Virus record (IMG/VR): IMGVR_UViG_3300025151_000062
Coordinates: 1-48,186 of that record
Length of the DNA stretch: 48,186 nucleotides
Origin: a virus
Direction: 5' to 3' (one strand)
The position numbers and the translations under genes are program-made. The notes beneath the pieces are model-generated. The model was not told where the DNA came from and did no database searches. It saw only the letters and a program-made list of their open reading frames with translations. Positions 6,622 through 15,727 of this stretch are shown piece by piece (position 1 is the stretch's first letter; each line of letters starts with the position of its first letter).

Positions 6622-9084
6622 ATGTCCGGCAAACAAAAAATGGGGCTATGGGGACATGCTAAAGACGAGTGGGGTAGATTCAAATCACAACTCAACCAAG
6701 CCAATGCAGGCATGGACAAAGAGCTGAAGAAAAACTACAACACCGATGCCAACACAGTTAAAGAAACTAAAGGAGATGATCAGCCCAAAGGTAATGCTAC
6801 TAACAAGGCAGAAACACCAGAAGAAGTAAAATCTCAAAACGAAGCTACTACTGAAAAAGAATCTGGCGGTGATGGTACAAAAAGTGAATCCAGCAAAACC
6901 ACTAGCAACGTTGATTCGCAAAAAGAAAAAGAAATAGATCTGTACAAAAATCAGTTGCATGATTATGAGCCATACAACTACAACATTACGTTGGCTTGTG
7001 TGTCTCCTTCTATGTTTAACATAGGCAGACAGTTTGCAGGTGGTGAAGTAATTTTAAAAAGTGGCGGTAAACCTAAACAAGGAACCGGCAACTTAGCTAA
7101 TGATTACTACATCAACAACTTGGTTATTAGGAACACTATATCTCCAACCAGACAAGCAGGGCTCGGCACAGTGTATCAGGTATTGTTTGATGTAGTGGAA
7201 CCTTACGGTACAGACTTTGTTGATGCACTATTAGAAGCCGCAGGAAAAATGGGGTACACTAATCATTTGAAAGCAGTGTATAGATTAGACATCGAATTCA
7301 AAGGCTATGATGATGATGGCAAACCATCAGCAAGTACAATTCCGGGAACAGGCAGATCAATCTTTCTACATTTTTACTCAGTAGAATTAAATGTAGAAGC
7401 TGGAGTCACTACGTATCAAGTACAGGCAGTGCCTGCTCAACAGCTAGCGGCTACAGAAGTACACAGCATATTGCAAGAATCAGTGACATGCAGAGGAAAG
7501 ACTGTGCAAGAAGTTGTTGAAAGTTTTTTCGATGAATACAACCTAGTTCTTAAACAACAACAACAATTAACTAAAGTCTTGCAACCTGATGAACATGTAT
7601 TGAAAGTGATAGATTCAACAGAAAAACTGTTGAAGTCACCTATCAATTATGATATTAACGAATCAGAAACACGCACCATCTTAAATTTTTCACACACAAA
7701 TTTGCCAGATGTACCAGTGGTGAATGTGAGACAGATCACAGTGCCTAAAGGCACTGCTATTCAGCAGTTTCTTGAAGAAGTAATTCGTGCAAGTGAATTT
7801 TATCAAGATCAATTTGATCAGGATGGAGAGCCCAAAGATGCAAATGGATTTTTGCAGATAGGTAGAATATTCAACAGAATGCGAATCCTGTTGGCTGATA
7901 ATGGCAACAATCGTCCTTGTTATCAATTCATGTATGTTTTGCGTACTCAAGATGTGTCGGCATCTTATTTTGATAAACAGCCGGTCGAAGCTGGCATTAT
8001 TGCACCTACTAGAGTGTACAATTATATTCACACAGGTGCAAATAGTGATGTGTTGGATTTTAATCTAAATTACAAATTTGCATACTATCAAGCCATACCA
8101 TATATGGCAGATGCATCTTCTAATGATTCAGGTTTTTACATAGGATCAGACAGGCCAGACGGTAATCCAGCTGGATACAGTGCACCACCAAGTCATGCGA
8201 ACAATGCCAAAGAAGATATTTCACAAATTACAAGAGAAGTGCAAGACATGGACACTGATGATGTGATTGTGCAAAACAAACACGAACACAAAGAATTCAG
8301 CAGAATATTTGAGGACCTTATTAAAGATCCTTCAGCGGATTTGATTGCTGTTAATATGGAAATTCTAGGTGACCCGTGTTGGATACAGCACAAAGGAGCC
8401 AGCAACAAATCCTTTAAAAATACTTTTGTGCCTGAAACACGTAACATTGACAAATATGGATCAGTGCAACCAGATGAATATGAACAGTACATTGTGCTGA
8501 ACTACAATCCGCCTGTAGACATAGTGGACAATTTGGGTCTGTTCAAATTGAAAGGTAGAGGGGCATCGTGGTTCTCGGGTAGATACAAAGTGTTTTTAGC
8601 TGAAAACAGATTTGCTGATGGAGTCTACACTACAGTGTTAGAAATGGTTCGTGCAAGATATCAACCCACAGACAAACGATCTATCCAAGGAAGAAGTAAC
8701 CAAGGACAAATAGAAAGTGCTAATGCAACTGAAGTCCTGCCATTAATATCAATTGAATTTGACGGCAATAATAGTAGTAACGAATCTGATGCTGAATACA
8801 ACATCAAAGAAAAAGAATTTGAAGGGGAAATGAAACAAAAAGAACCAAAATCAGTCACACAAAAGCCTGAAGTAGATATGACATCTAGCAATGTTAAAAA
8901 AGGCAACACTTTTAATATTTTTGCATCAGCAAACAACGCCTTTGCTGATCTAGGACCCGGCAACGGAAAATACAATCCTGATTCACCAAACTATGTTGAA
9001 CCAAAAGCCGGCATAGTGAGAAACAAAAAAGGTGAAGCAATCAAGGACAGCAACGGGAATACCATAAGGTCAGGCACGGCATAA
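6622..9084 (+). CDS. Large baseplate hub-region structural protein (gp27-like position)
   Basis: An 820-residue protein with ribosome site AGGAG (6611-6615) inside the end of gp53. Residues 1-110 are charged and low in complexity (Lys, Glu, Thr). From YNYNITLACVSPSMFN onward the protein is a beta-rich folded body, with FLHFYSVELNVEAGVTTYQVQAVPA and later ADLIAVNMEILGDPCWI; the latter style of strand pair is common in hub proteins of the gp27/VgrG type. It directly precedes gp5, and in T4 gp27 and gp5 form one complex, so a hub role is inferred from position and fold style, not from a recognised gp27 signature. The last 130 residues are again charged and probably disordered. Confidence 0.5.
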   Translation: MSGKQKMGLWGHAKDEWGRFKSQLNQANAGMDKELKKNYNTDANTVKETKGDDQPKGNATNKAETPEEVKSQNEATTEKESGGDGTKSESSKTTSNVDSQKEKEIDLYKNQLHDYEPYNYNITLACVSPSMFNIGRQFAGGEVILKSGGKPKQGTGNLANDYYINNLVIRNTISPTRQAGLGTVYQVLFDVVEPYGTDFVDALLEAAGKMGYTNHLKAVYRLDIEFKGYDDDGKPSASTIPGTGRSIFLHFYSVELNVEAGVTTYQVQAVPAQQLAATEVHSILQESVTCRGKTVQEVVESFFDEYNLVLKQQQQLTKVLQPDEHVLKVIDSTEKLLKSPINYDINESETRTILNFSHTNLPDVPVVNVRQITVPKGTAIQQFLEEVIRASEFYQDQFDQDGEPKDANGFLQIGRIFNRMRILLADNGNNRPCYQFMYVLRTQDVSASYFDKQPVEAGIIAPTRVYNYIHTGANSDVLDFNLNYKFAYYQAIPYMADASSNDSGFYIGSDRPDGNPAGYSAPPSHANNAKEDISQITREVQDMDTDDVIVQNKHEHKEFSRIFEDLIKDPSADLIAVNMEILGDPCWIQHKGASNKSFKNTFVPETRNIDKYGSVQPDEYEQYIVLNYNPPVDIVDNLGLFKLKGRGASWFSGRYKVFLAENRFADGVYTTVLEMVRARYQPTDKRSIQGRSNQGQIESANATEVLPLISIEFDGNNSSNESDAEYNIKEKEFEGEMKQKEPKSVTQKPEVDMTSSNVKKGNTFNIFASANNAFADLGPGNGKYNPDSPNYVEPKAGIVRNKKGEAIKDSNGNTIRSGTA

Positions 9085-9105
9085 CGGATAAACATAAAAT
9101 AAAAT

Positions 9106-10773
9106 ATGGCTATAAACAAAAACGCACAAAGTCAAACAATCATTGACAAAGTCAAAGCAAATCCAGGGCCGTACATTGGTTATATCAAAAGTGCAACTGA
9201 TGTAAATCGCAACGGACGATTGTTTGTGTTCATACCCGACCTACACGGAAACTTTGATCCAAGAAGACGTAATTTTTATGACCAAGCTATTGCTGTAAGC
9301 TATTGTTCACCATTCGCAGGACAAACACCATTGTCTGAAACATCATTGTCACAGCCACAGTACAAATTCACTCAAAAATCATATGGATTTTGGATGGTAC
9401 CGCCAGATATTGATACCAAAGTATTGGTGATGTTTGCAAACGGTCAGATCAACCAGGGATATTGGCTTGGCTGTATTCCAGAAGAAAACATGAATCAAAT
9501 GGTGCCTGGCATAGCATCAGGTGAAAAGTTTGTTGGGTCACCAGAAGAAGAAGCAAAATACAAAGATTTAGCACTCACAAGTGTGCCTACTGCTGAAGCA
9601 CAGAGAAGAGCAAAACTGAATCCGATTGTTGCTAACACCAATCCACGTGAAGACAAAGTAAACACAATCAAACCTATTCATGTGCCAATGACAGACACAC
9701 TGGTTAATCAAGGATTGATCAAAGACAATATTCGTGGGCTGACATCATCTAGTGCAAGGAGAGAAACACCATCGCAGGTGTTTGGTATATCAACACCAGG
9801 ACCTATAGATTTCGAAGGACAACAAGTATTTGAAAAACGTGAATCCATCAACAGGCATGGCAAAATTTATGATGATGCTGGTGATGAATTTGCATGGAAA
9901 AAAGCGGCACATTCAAGATTAGGTGGCCACCAATTTGTAATGGATGACGGAACGCCAGTAAAACGTGAAGGCACAAAAGATGTGGGCACTATTGAAAATG
10001 AATTGATCAGATTGCGTACACGTTCTGGTGCACAATTATTATTACACAATTCAGAAAGTTTAGTGTACATCACAAACAGTTCAGGCACTGCTTGGATTGA
10101 ATTTACTGCTGATGGCAAAATAGATATTCATGCAGATGATTCTGTAAGCATACACACCAACAGTGATTTTAATATGAGAGCAGAACGTGATATCAACATG
10201 GAAGCAGGTCGTAATATTAATATTAAAGCTATAGGAAATAATGAAAACGAAATTAAAAATTCAGACCCATCACTTACATCTGGAAGGTTGCATTTGGATG
10301 GTGTAAACATCGAAATGTATGCTCACAAAGATACAGATGATGCAGGTGGAGATATTAAAATCAAAGCAGAAAATGATCATTCTTTGTATGCAACAAATAA
10401 TTTTCATGTAGAAGCTGGTGCAGATGTTAAAGTATATGCAACAGCAAATGGACTGATTGAAACTGGCACAAACTTCAAAATGTTTGGAACATCATCTATA
10501 TCACTAGACAGTGATGGTGATATTAATTTTAATTCTGGCATAGTGTCTGCAAATGTAGTAGGAGCATCATTGTCTGAGGTAATTGCACAGCTGGACACAT
10601 ACGATAATGAACGTATTCCAAATGGCAGTGAAACTGAGCCCGATCCAAAATCAATAGTTAAAAGACTTCCAACACGAGAACCGTATGCAAATCATGAAAA
10701 CAAAAGGCAAAAATTTGCCACAGCAGAAATGACAGATAGAGAAAGACCAGACAAAAGGAAAGAAGAGGAATAA
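9106..10773 (+). CDS. 5: gp5-like baseplate spike, apparently without a lysozyme domain
   Basis: A 555-residue protein. Residues about 20-125 form the OB-fold (PYIGYIKSATD, GRLFVFIPDLHG, then VPPDIDTKVLVMFANGQINQGYWLGCIP), the gp5/VgrG domain that sits on the hub. From about 280 there is HQFVMDDGTP and LIRLRTRSGAQLLLHNSES, then short repeats IDIHADDSVSIHTNSDFNMRAERDINMEAGRNINIKA, which build the triple-stranded spike helix. In T4 gp5 (575 residues) a lysozyme domain lies between these parts; here the linker (about 130-280) shows no lysozyme-like E-D-T motif. It is followed by the PAAR tip gene, which caps the spike. Confidence 0.8.
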   Translation: MAINKNAQSQTIIDKVKANPGPYIGYIKSATDVNRNGRLFVFIPDLHGNFDPRRRNFYDQAIAVSYCSPFAGQTPLSETSLSQPQYKFTQKSYGFWMVPPDIDTKVLVMFANGQINQGYWLGCIPEENMNQMVPGIASGEKFVGSPEEEAKYKDLALTSVPTAEAQRRAKLNPIVANTNPREDKVNTIKPIHVPMTDTLVNQGLIKDNIRGLTSSSARRETPSQVFGISTPGPIDFEGQQVFEKRESINRHGKIYDDAGDEFAWKKAAHSRLGGHQFVMDDGTPVKREGTKDVGTIENELIRLRTRSGAQLLLHNSESLVYITNSSGTAWIEFTADGKIDIHADDSVSIHTNSDFNMRAERDINMEAGRNINIKAIGNNENEIKNSDPSLTSGRLHLDGVNIEMYAHKDTDDAGGDIKIKAENDHSLYATNNFHVEAGADVKVYATANGLIETGTNFKMFGTSSISLDSDGDINFNSGIVSANVVGASLSEVIAQLDTYDNERIPNGSETEPDPKSIVKRLPTREPYANHENKRQKFATAEMTDRERPDKRKEEE

Positions 10774-10774
10774 T

Positions 10775-11071
10775 ATGCCAGGAATAGTTAGAGTAGGAAC
10801 AGATAAACACGTTGGACACGCTTCGCCAACTCCTAACCCATTTCATAAGACTCCTTATGCAACAGGAGCCGCAACAGTTTTTACTAATGGCGCTAAAACA
10901 GTTAGAATAGGAGATACAACAGCTTGTGGCGATCCTGCCACAGCAGGTTCTCCCAATGTGTTTGCAGAAGGCAAAGCTGTTCATCGTCAAGGTGATGCCA
11001 CAGGCGGCCACACTTCGTGGGTACCAAATCGTGCTGAGACTGGATCAGGAGATGTAATAGCAAATGGCTAA
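10775..11071 (+). CDS. PAAR-domain spike tip protein (gp5.4-like)
   Basis: A 98-residue PAAR-type protein, the length of T4 gp5.4 (97). The first half has GHASPTPNPFHKTPYATGA, the second VRIGDTTACGDPATAGS and VFAEGKAVHRQGDATGGH. His and Cys residues in these loops would hold the metal ion at the cone tip. It sharpens the gp5 spike that pierces the outer membrane. It starts two bases after the gp5 stop, with a purine-rich ribosome site (AAGAGGA), and overlaps the next gene by eight bases. Confidence 0.85.
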   Translation: MPGIVRVGTDKHVGHASPTPNPFHKTPYATGAATVFTNGAKTVRIGDTTACGDPATAGSPNVFAEGKAVHRQGDATGGHTSWVPNRAETGSGDVIANG

Positions 11072-11324
11072 TCCCGATTATGCAACACTGTTGGCACAGA
11101 TAGCCGCTGAAAGTGATTCAACTGCCAAACAGGCATTGATTGATCAGTGCTATGTGTTTGAAACCACACCCAGTGAATCAGAACAAAATTTATTCAACTA
11201 TATGGCTTTGGATTATGTAGAAGACAATCCAGCCAATGTAGATGACTCATCTACAGCTGACTCATCTACTATATTTTCTGCGTATGCAGGAGTTTATTTT
11301 AACAATGATGGAGCAACAACATGA
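11064..11324 (+). CDS. Small acidic protein of unknown function
   Basis: An 86-residue acidic protein that I do not recognise. The first half (DYATLLAQIAAESDSTAKQALIDQC) looks helical, followed by an acidic Ser/Thr-rich stretch (ENPANVDDSSTADSST in outline) and an aromatic end. It overlaps the PAAR gene by eight bases and the next gene by four (ATGA), so it belongs to the baseplate operon. A role in baseplate assembly or as a minor virion part is inferred only from this position. It has no signal peptide or membrane segment. Confidence 0.6.
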   Translation: MANPDYATLLAQIAAESDSTAKQALIDQCYVFETTPSESEQNLFNYMALDYVEDNPANVDDSSTADSSTIFSAYAGVYFNNDGATT

Positions 11325-11689
11325 CAATAACCAAAAGAGAAACTAAAGGATCGGCACTGACCTATGCAGAACTAGATGCCAATTTCACACATGCAGATTT
11401 ATATAAAAGTGTACAAAATATCTCTGGTCCAGGCGCAATCAGTACAACCACAGGAGTTACATTCATTTCAACGACTGGAACAGATGATTATTCATTGGCA
11501 GATGGTGTAGAAGGACAAATGAAAGTAATCATAATGAAGGCTCGTGTTGGCAATGCAACTATCACCCCAGACAACCTTGTGGGATGGACAAGTGTGAGAT
11601 TTAGTGGTGTAAATAACAATGTCCACTTGTGTTATGGATCCACTGGCTGGAATATAATAGCACTTCAACAGGCAACAAGAATCTCTTAA
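11321..11689 (+). CDS. Putative virion protein with fibre-like N-terminus
   Basis: A 122-residue protein. The start TITKRETKGSALTYAELDANF is a phrase often found at the N-terminus of tail-fibre and other appendage proteins of marine phages. The remainder is beta-rich and ends in a SGVNNNVHLCYGSTGWNII segment like a small beta-sandwich decoration domain. The ATG overlaps the previous stop (ATGA), with GGAG seven bases upstream. It may be a short fibre or a baseplate decoration; no enzyme motif is seen. Confidence 0.55.
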   Translation: MTITKRETKGSALTYAELDANFTHADLYKSVQNISGPGAISTTTGVTFISTTGTDDYSLADGVEGQMKVIIMKARVGNATITPDNLVGWTSVRFSGVNNNVHLCYGSTGWNIIALQQATRIS

Positions 11690-11697
11690 TATTAGAG

Positions 11698-11705
11698 AAT
11701 AAATA
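11698..11705 (+). promoter_or_regulatory. T4-type late promoter before gp25
   Basis: AATAAATA ends eight bases before the gp25 ATG (11714). With +1 about six bases after the motif the leader would be roughly three bases, and no ribosome binding site is present. Confidence 0.6.
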
Positions 11706-11713
11706 TTGGTGCA

Positions 11714-12172
11714 ATGGCGCTGGTAACTTACAAAGATAAAAAAACTTCTGGGAAAAAATTGCGAAGCCAAGTATTTTCTGGTTTTTCCACGCAAGGACGT
11801 GATTTTAAAGATCCAAAAGTGTATGACATTGAGCTTGTAAAACAAGATTTGCTCAACCATTTCAACATACGCAAAGGCGAAAAATTAGAAAATCCTGACT
11901 TTGGAGTTGATATATGGTCCCATTTGTTTGATCCACTAGACGATGAGACCAAAAATTTAATCATAGCTGATGTTGAGAATGTGGTCAATTACGACCCTCG
12001 AGTAGAGTTAGATTCGTTGTCAGTGGACGAATATGAGCATGGATTACAAATACGTGTTGGTTTGATATATGTTTATTATGGCATAGGCGAAACATTGGAT
12101 CTATTATTTGATGATAATCAAGGGCTACTTACAAGTGGCTCAACTTTTTATTCTGCAAACCAGATCAATTAA
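11714..12172 (+). CDS. 25: gp25 baseplate wedge protein
   Basis: A 152-residue protein close to T4 gp25 (132). The core YDIELVKQDLLNHFNIRKGEKLENPDFGVDIWSHL contains the conserved Glu-(x)-Pro-Arg-type loop region of the gp25-like family (RKGEKLENPDFG, about 53-64). A ferredoxin-like body follows (DPRVELDSLSVDEYEHGLQIRVGLIY). In T4, gp25 forms the sheath-initiating corner of the wedge with gp6 and gp53. The next gene is gp6, as in other T4-like phages. The gene has its own late promoter and no Shine-Dalgarno. Confidence 0.9.
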   Translation: MALVTYKDKKTSGKKLRSQVFSGFSTQGRDFKDPKVYDIELVKQDLLNHFNIRKGEKLENPDFGVDIWSHLFDPLDDETKNLIIADVENVVNYDPRVELDSLSVDEYEHGLQIRVGLIYVYYGIGETLDLLFDDNQGLLTSGSTFYSANQIN

Positions 12173-12191
12173 CATACCACATAATATAATC

Positions 12192-12199
12192 AATAAATA
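12192..12199 (+). promoter_or_regulatory. T4-type late promoter before gp6
   Basis: AATAAATA ends six bases before the gp6 ATG (12206), so the predicted +1 (about 12205) is at the start codon. No Shine-Dalgarno sequence lies between. Confidence 0.6.
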
Positions 12200-12205
12200 C
12201 GATTA

Positions 12206-15200
12206 ATGGCATCAACCAATCGACAAAACTCATTACTTGCCAATCGTACATGGCAAAGAATTTACAGGACTTTCACACAGTCTGATTTCAAGTCTTATGA
12301 TTTTGACACCATAAGACGTACAATGATCGATTACATCAAACTTAACTATGCAGAATCTTTCAATGATTTCATAGAATCATCAGAATATGTTGCGTTAATT
12401 GACTTAATAGCCTACATAGCACAGTCAATTTCATACAGAGTTGATTTAAATGCAAGAGAAAACTTTATTGATCTAGCAGAAAGAAAAGAATCTGTTTTGC
12501 GTTTAGCAAGACTGATATCATATCAACCAAAACGTAATGTTGCTGGATCTGGATTTTTAAAAATAGACTCAATCACAACCACTGAATCAGTGTTTGACTC
12601 AGCTGGACAAGATTTAGCAAATACTCCGATACTGTGGAATGATATCACAAACGACAATTGGTTAGAACAATTTAACACAGTGCTGAATGCTTCTATGCCA
12701 AAAGAACAATTTGTAGGAAAGCCACTTGCACAAGACACCATTGCAGGCATTGTCACAGAAATGTACAGATTGAATGCAACCAATCTAGATGCGCCAGTGT
12801 ATCCTTTTTCGAGAAATATCAACGGCATTAGCATGGAATTTGAGATAGTGCCTAGTTCATTCATTGGCGAGTCATTCTTATACGAAGAACCACCAATACC
12901 AGGAAATTCTATGAGTTTAATTTACAAAAATGATAGTAGAGGTTTTGGCTCAAGCAACACAGGTTACTTCATGCACTTCAAACAAGGTAGTTTAGCTCAA
13001 CAAGATTTTAGTGTGACAAACACAGCACCAAACACAGTGGTAACCATTGATCAAAACGGCATCAACAATGATGATGTATTTTTATACAAGCTAGATGAAG
13101 CGGGAGTAATTGACCAAAGATGGCAAAAAGTACCTGCTATCACAGGGAACAATGTAATTTATAATTCATTAGAAAATAATATCAACAATCAATTTGCTGT
13201 AGTGACTAAAACTAATGATCAAATTGACTTAGTATTTTCCGATGGCGTGTATGGCACATTACCACAAGGCAATTTTAGATGTGCGTTTAGACAAAGCAAT
13301 GGTTTAACATACTTTATACAACCAACTAACATGCAAAACGTTGCTATTGATGTTGAGTATCTTTCAGCTAATGGACAAGTCAACACCATAACAATCACTG
13401 GTAGTTTACAAACCACTATAACAAATGCATCTGCTTCAGAAACACTTCGAGATATCAGAACTAATGCGCCACAATCTTATTATACAAACAATAGAATGAT
13501 TACAGCAGAAGATTATCAAATTGTTCCAAAGCTACAAAATCCATCTATTGCAAAATTAAAAGCACAAGCTCGTGCAGGCAGTGGCATTTCAAGATTTTTA
13601 GATATTCAAGATCCTACTGGAGTATATTCAGCAACTGATATAGTGTCAGATGATGGCATGCTGTACGTAGACACCACAACAGAATCATTTGATTTTCAAT
13701 TCACAACTAGAGATGACGTAAGGAAAGTAATTGTTGGTGATTTGTTAGATAAAATGAAATCATCAGCAGTGAGACAGTTCTTTTACGACAATGGTAGCAG
13801 ACAGCTGGGCGGTAGTGGCAGAACTTGGAACAAAACAACTTTCACTACCAACCAAACCACAGGCTATTTCCAAGAAACAAATGCACTCAGCGTAGGAACT
13901 TCAGCAACATCAAATTTAAGATACATCACTGAAGATGCTTTGATTAAATTTACACCGCCTTCAGGACAGTTTATACACAAAACAAATGGCACACTGACTA
14001 GTACATCTGGCCCTGACACAACTGATGTGTTATGGACCAAAGTTGTATCTGTAGAAGGAGATGGTAGCAATGGCGGCCTAGGCAACTTAGCAGATGGCAC
14101 TGGGCCAATTGTGTTAAATGATCTAGTACCTGACACAGCAGTATTAAGTGAAATCATACCACAGTATGATGTTACTATTACCACAGCTTTAGAGAAATTA
14201 ATAATTGATGAAGTTGAGGCGTTTAACAATTTTGGGCTTGGCTACAACTACGACACTAGAACTTGGTATATCATCAAACAAGATGATTTGAACACTGGTG
14301 CATACAGCCTATCAAATCAATTGGATACAACCAGTAGCGGTAAAGACGCAAGTTGGTTGCTAAGGTTTGAGACCAACGGCATTTCTTACACTGTAAATTA
14401 CAGAGTAACAAGATATACTTTTGAATCAATGTCAAGGAACAAATTTTATTTTGATGAATCAGTTAAAATTAATGATCCCGCAACAGGTTCTACAATCAAA
14501 GACAGAATCAGAGTGTTGAAATCCAACACCAAACCTGATTTTGTATCTAACTTAACATATGATTATGATTGGGCTATTGTAAAAAATATTCTGTCATCTG
14601 ATGGATATGTAGACAGTAGAAAAGTTCAAGTAGGATTTTTTGATGTAGATGACGATGGAGTTGTAGACAATCCAGACTTGTTTGAAATGATAGTTGCACC
14701 AGATACAGATGTAGCTAACAAATTTATTTTCTTTCAAGAAGTTACAGAGAACAATATCACACAAGACAATCCAATATCTAACAGCAACTTTATTGTAGTG
14801 CAGTATGAAGGTGATATCACAGACAAAACAATTTATCCTGATGGGCAACTGTTTTACTTTTACGATCTAGGACTATCAACTGGTACGTTTAAAAAGTACA
14901 CTGAAAGCACTGGGCTATTGACTGCTGTAACTGGATACACAGCAAAAAAAGGTAGGCAAGATCTAATATACAATTACAAACATGGTGCACCTAGATCAAG
15001 AAGAATAGATCCTGCTGTAAGCAATATCATTGATGTGTATGTGATGACCAAAGCATATGACATTGCACTAAGACAGTGGCTGTCCAAAAGCCAAGCAACT
15101 ACCAAGCCAACAGCTCCTACAATATTTGATTTAGAAACATCATACTTGGCGTCGTTAGACGAATATAAAAGTGTGTCAGACGAAATGGTTATTAATCCTG

Positions 15201-15727
15201 GTGAATACAGGTTATTGTTTGGACCAGGAGCAGAAGATGAACTACAAGCACAGTTTAAAGTTGTTAAAAACCCACAAGCAAATATTTCTGACAACCAAAT
15301 TAAGTCACAAGTTGTTGAAGCTATAGATACGTATTTTTCTTTAGAGCTTTGGGATTTTGGTGATACATTTTACTTTACTGAATTGGCGGCATACATTCAT
15401 AACTCTTTAGCACCAGATTTACTGAGTGTGATTCTTGTTCCTGCACAATCTACTAATGCTTTTGGTTCTTTGTTTCAGATTAATTCAGAAGACAATGAAA
15501 TATTAATTTCGTCTGCTACAGTAGATAATATAGAAATTATATCTTCGGTATCAGCTGACAAACTTAAATCTACAGGCACAGTAGTGACATCAGCAACACC
15601 AACAAGTACAACATCCACTGTTGCAACTGTGTCTAGTACAAGTAACACTAGCACAAGTTCTAGTACAAGTTCCAGCTCCAGCTCAAGCTCCAGCAGTTCT
15701 AGTAGTAGCAGTGGAGGTTATTACTAA
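12206..15727 (+). CDS. 6: gp6 baseplate wedge protein with poly-serine tail
   Basis: A 1173-residue protein, much longer than T4 gp6 (660). The N-terminus has the gp6/J-like pattern ([56 protein letters not shown]). [25 protein letters not shown] (about 426-450) is the conserved gp6 core joint, and [16 protein letters not shown] and [15 protein letters not shown] (about 1030-1065) are the C-terminal dimerisation region. Gp6 dimers form the ring that triggers sheath contraction. The last 45 residues are Ser/Thr-rich and end in 15 serines plus GGYY, an unusual tail. The gene lies between gp25 and the giant gp7-like gene. Confidence 0.88.
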   Translation: MASTNRQNSLLANRTWQRIYRTFTQSDFKSYDFDTIRRTMIDYIKLNYAESFNDFIESSEYVALIDLIAYIAQSISYRVDLNARENFIDLAERKESVLRLARLISYQPKRNVAGSGFLKIDSITTTESVFDSAGQDLANTPILWNDITNDNWLEQFNTVLNASMPKEQFVGKPLAQDTIAGIVTEMYRLNATNLDAPVYPFSRNINGISMEFEIVPSSFIGESFLYEEPPIPGNSMSLIYKNDSRGFGSSNTGYFMHFKQGSLAQQDFSVTNTAPNTVVTIDQNGINNDDVFLYKLDEAGVIDQRWQKVPAITGNNVIYNSLENNINNQFAVVTKTNDQIDLVFSDGVYGTLPQGNFRCAFRQSNGLTYFIQPTNMQNVAIDVEYLSANGQVNTITITGSLQTTITNASASETLRDIRTNAPQSYYTNNRMITAEDYQIVPKLQNPSIAKLKAQARAGSGISRFLDIQDPTGVYSATDIVSDDGMLYVDTTTESFDFQFTTRDDVRKVIVGDLLDKMKSSAVRQFFYDNGSRQLGGSGRTWNKTTFTTNQTTGYFQETNALSVGTSATSNLRYITEDALIKFTPPSGQFIHKTNGTLTSTSGPDTTDVLWTKVVSVEGDGSNGGLGNLADGTGPIVLNDLVPDTAVLSEIIPQYDVTITTALEKLIIDEVEAFNNFGLGYNYDTRTWYIIKQDDLNTGAYSLSNQLDTTSSGKDASWLLRFETNGISYTVNYRVTRYTFESMSRNKFYFDESVKINDPATGSTIKDRIRVLKSNTKPDFVSNLTYDYDWAIVKNILSSDGYVDSRKVQVGFFDVDDDGVVDNPDLFEMIVAPDTDVANKFIFFQEVTENNITQDNPISNSNFIVVQYEGDITDKTIYPDGQLFYFYDLGLSTGTFKKYTESTGLLTAVTGYTAKKGRQDLIYNYKHGAPRSRRIDPAVSNIIDVYVMTKAYDIALRQWLSKSQATTKPTAPTIFDLETSYLASLDEYKSVSDEMVINPGEYRLLFGPGAEDELQAQFKVVKNPQANISDNQIKSQVVEAIDTYFSLELWDFGDTFYFTELAAYIHNSLAPDLLSVILVPAQSTNAFGSLFQINSEDNEILISSATVDNIEIISSVSADKLKSTGTVVTSATPTSTTSTVATVSSTSNTSTSSSTSSSSSSSSSSSSSSSGGYY
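15668..15712 (+). repeat. Poly-serine codon run at the end of gp6
   Basis: Fifteen consecutive serine codons using AGT, AGC, TCC, TCA and TCT. The mix of codons argues against simple recent slippage of one triplet and for selection on the protein, although AGY/TCN phasing can still slip. It is followed by GGAGGT (15713-15718), which encodes Gly-Gly and serves as the ribosome site of the giant gene eight bases later. Confidence 0.85.
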
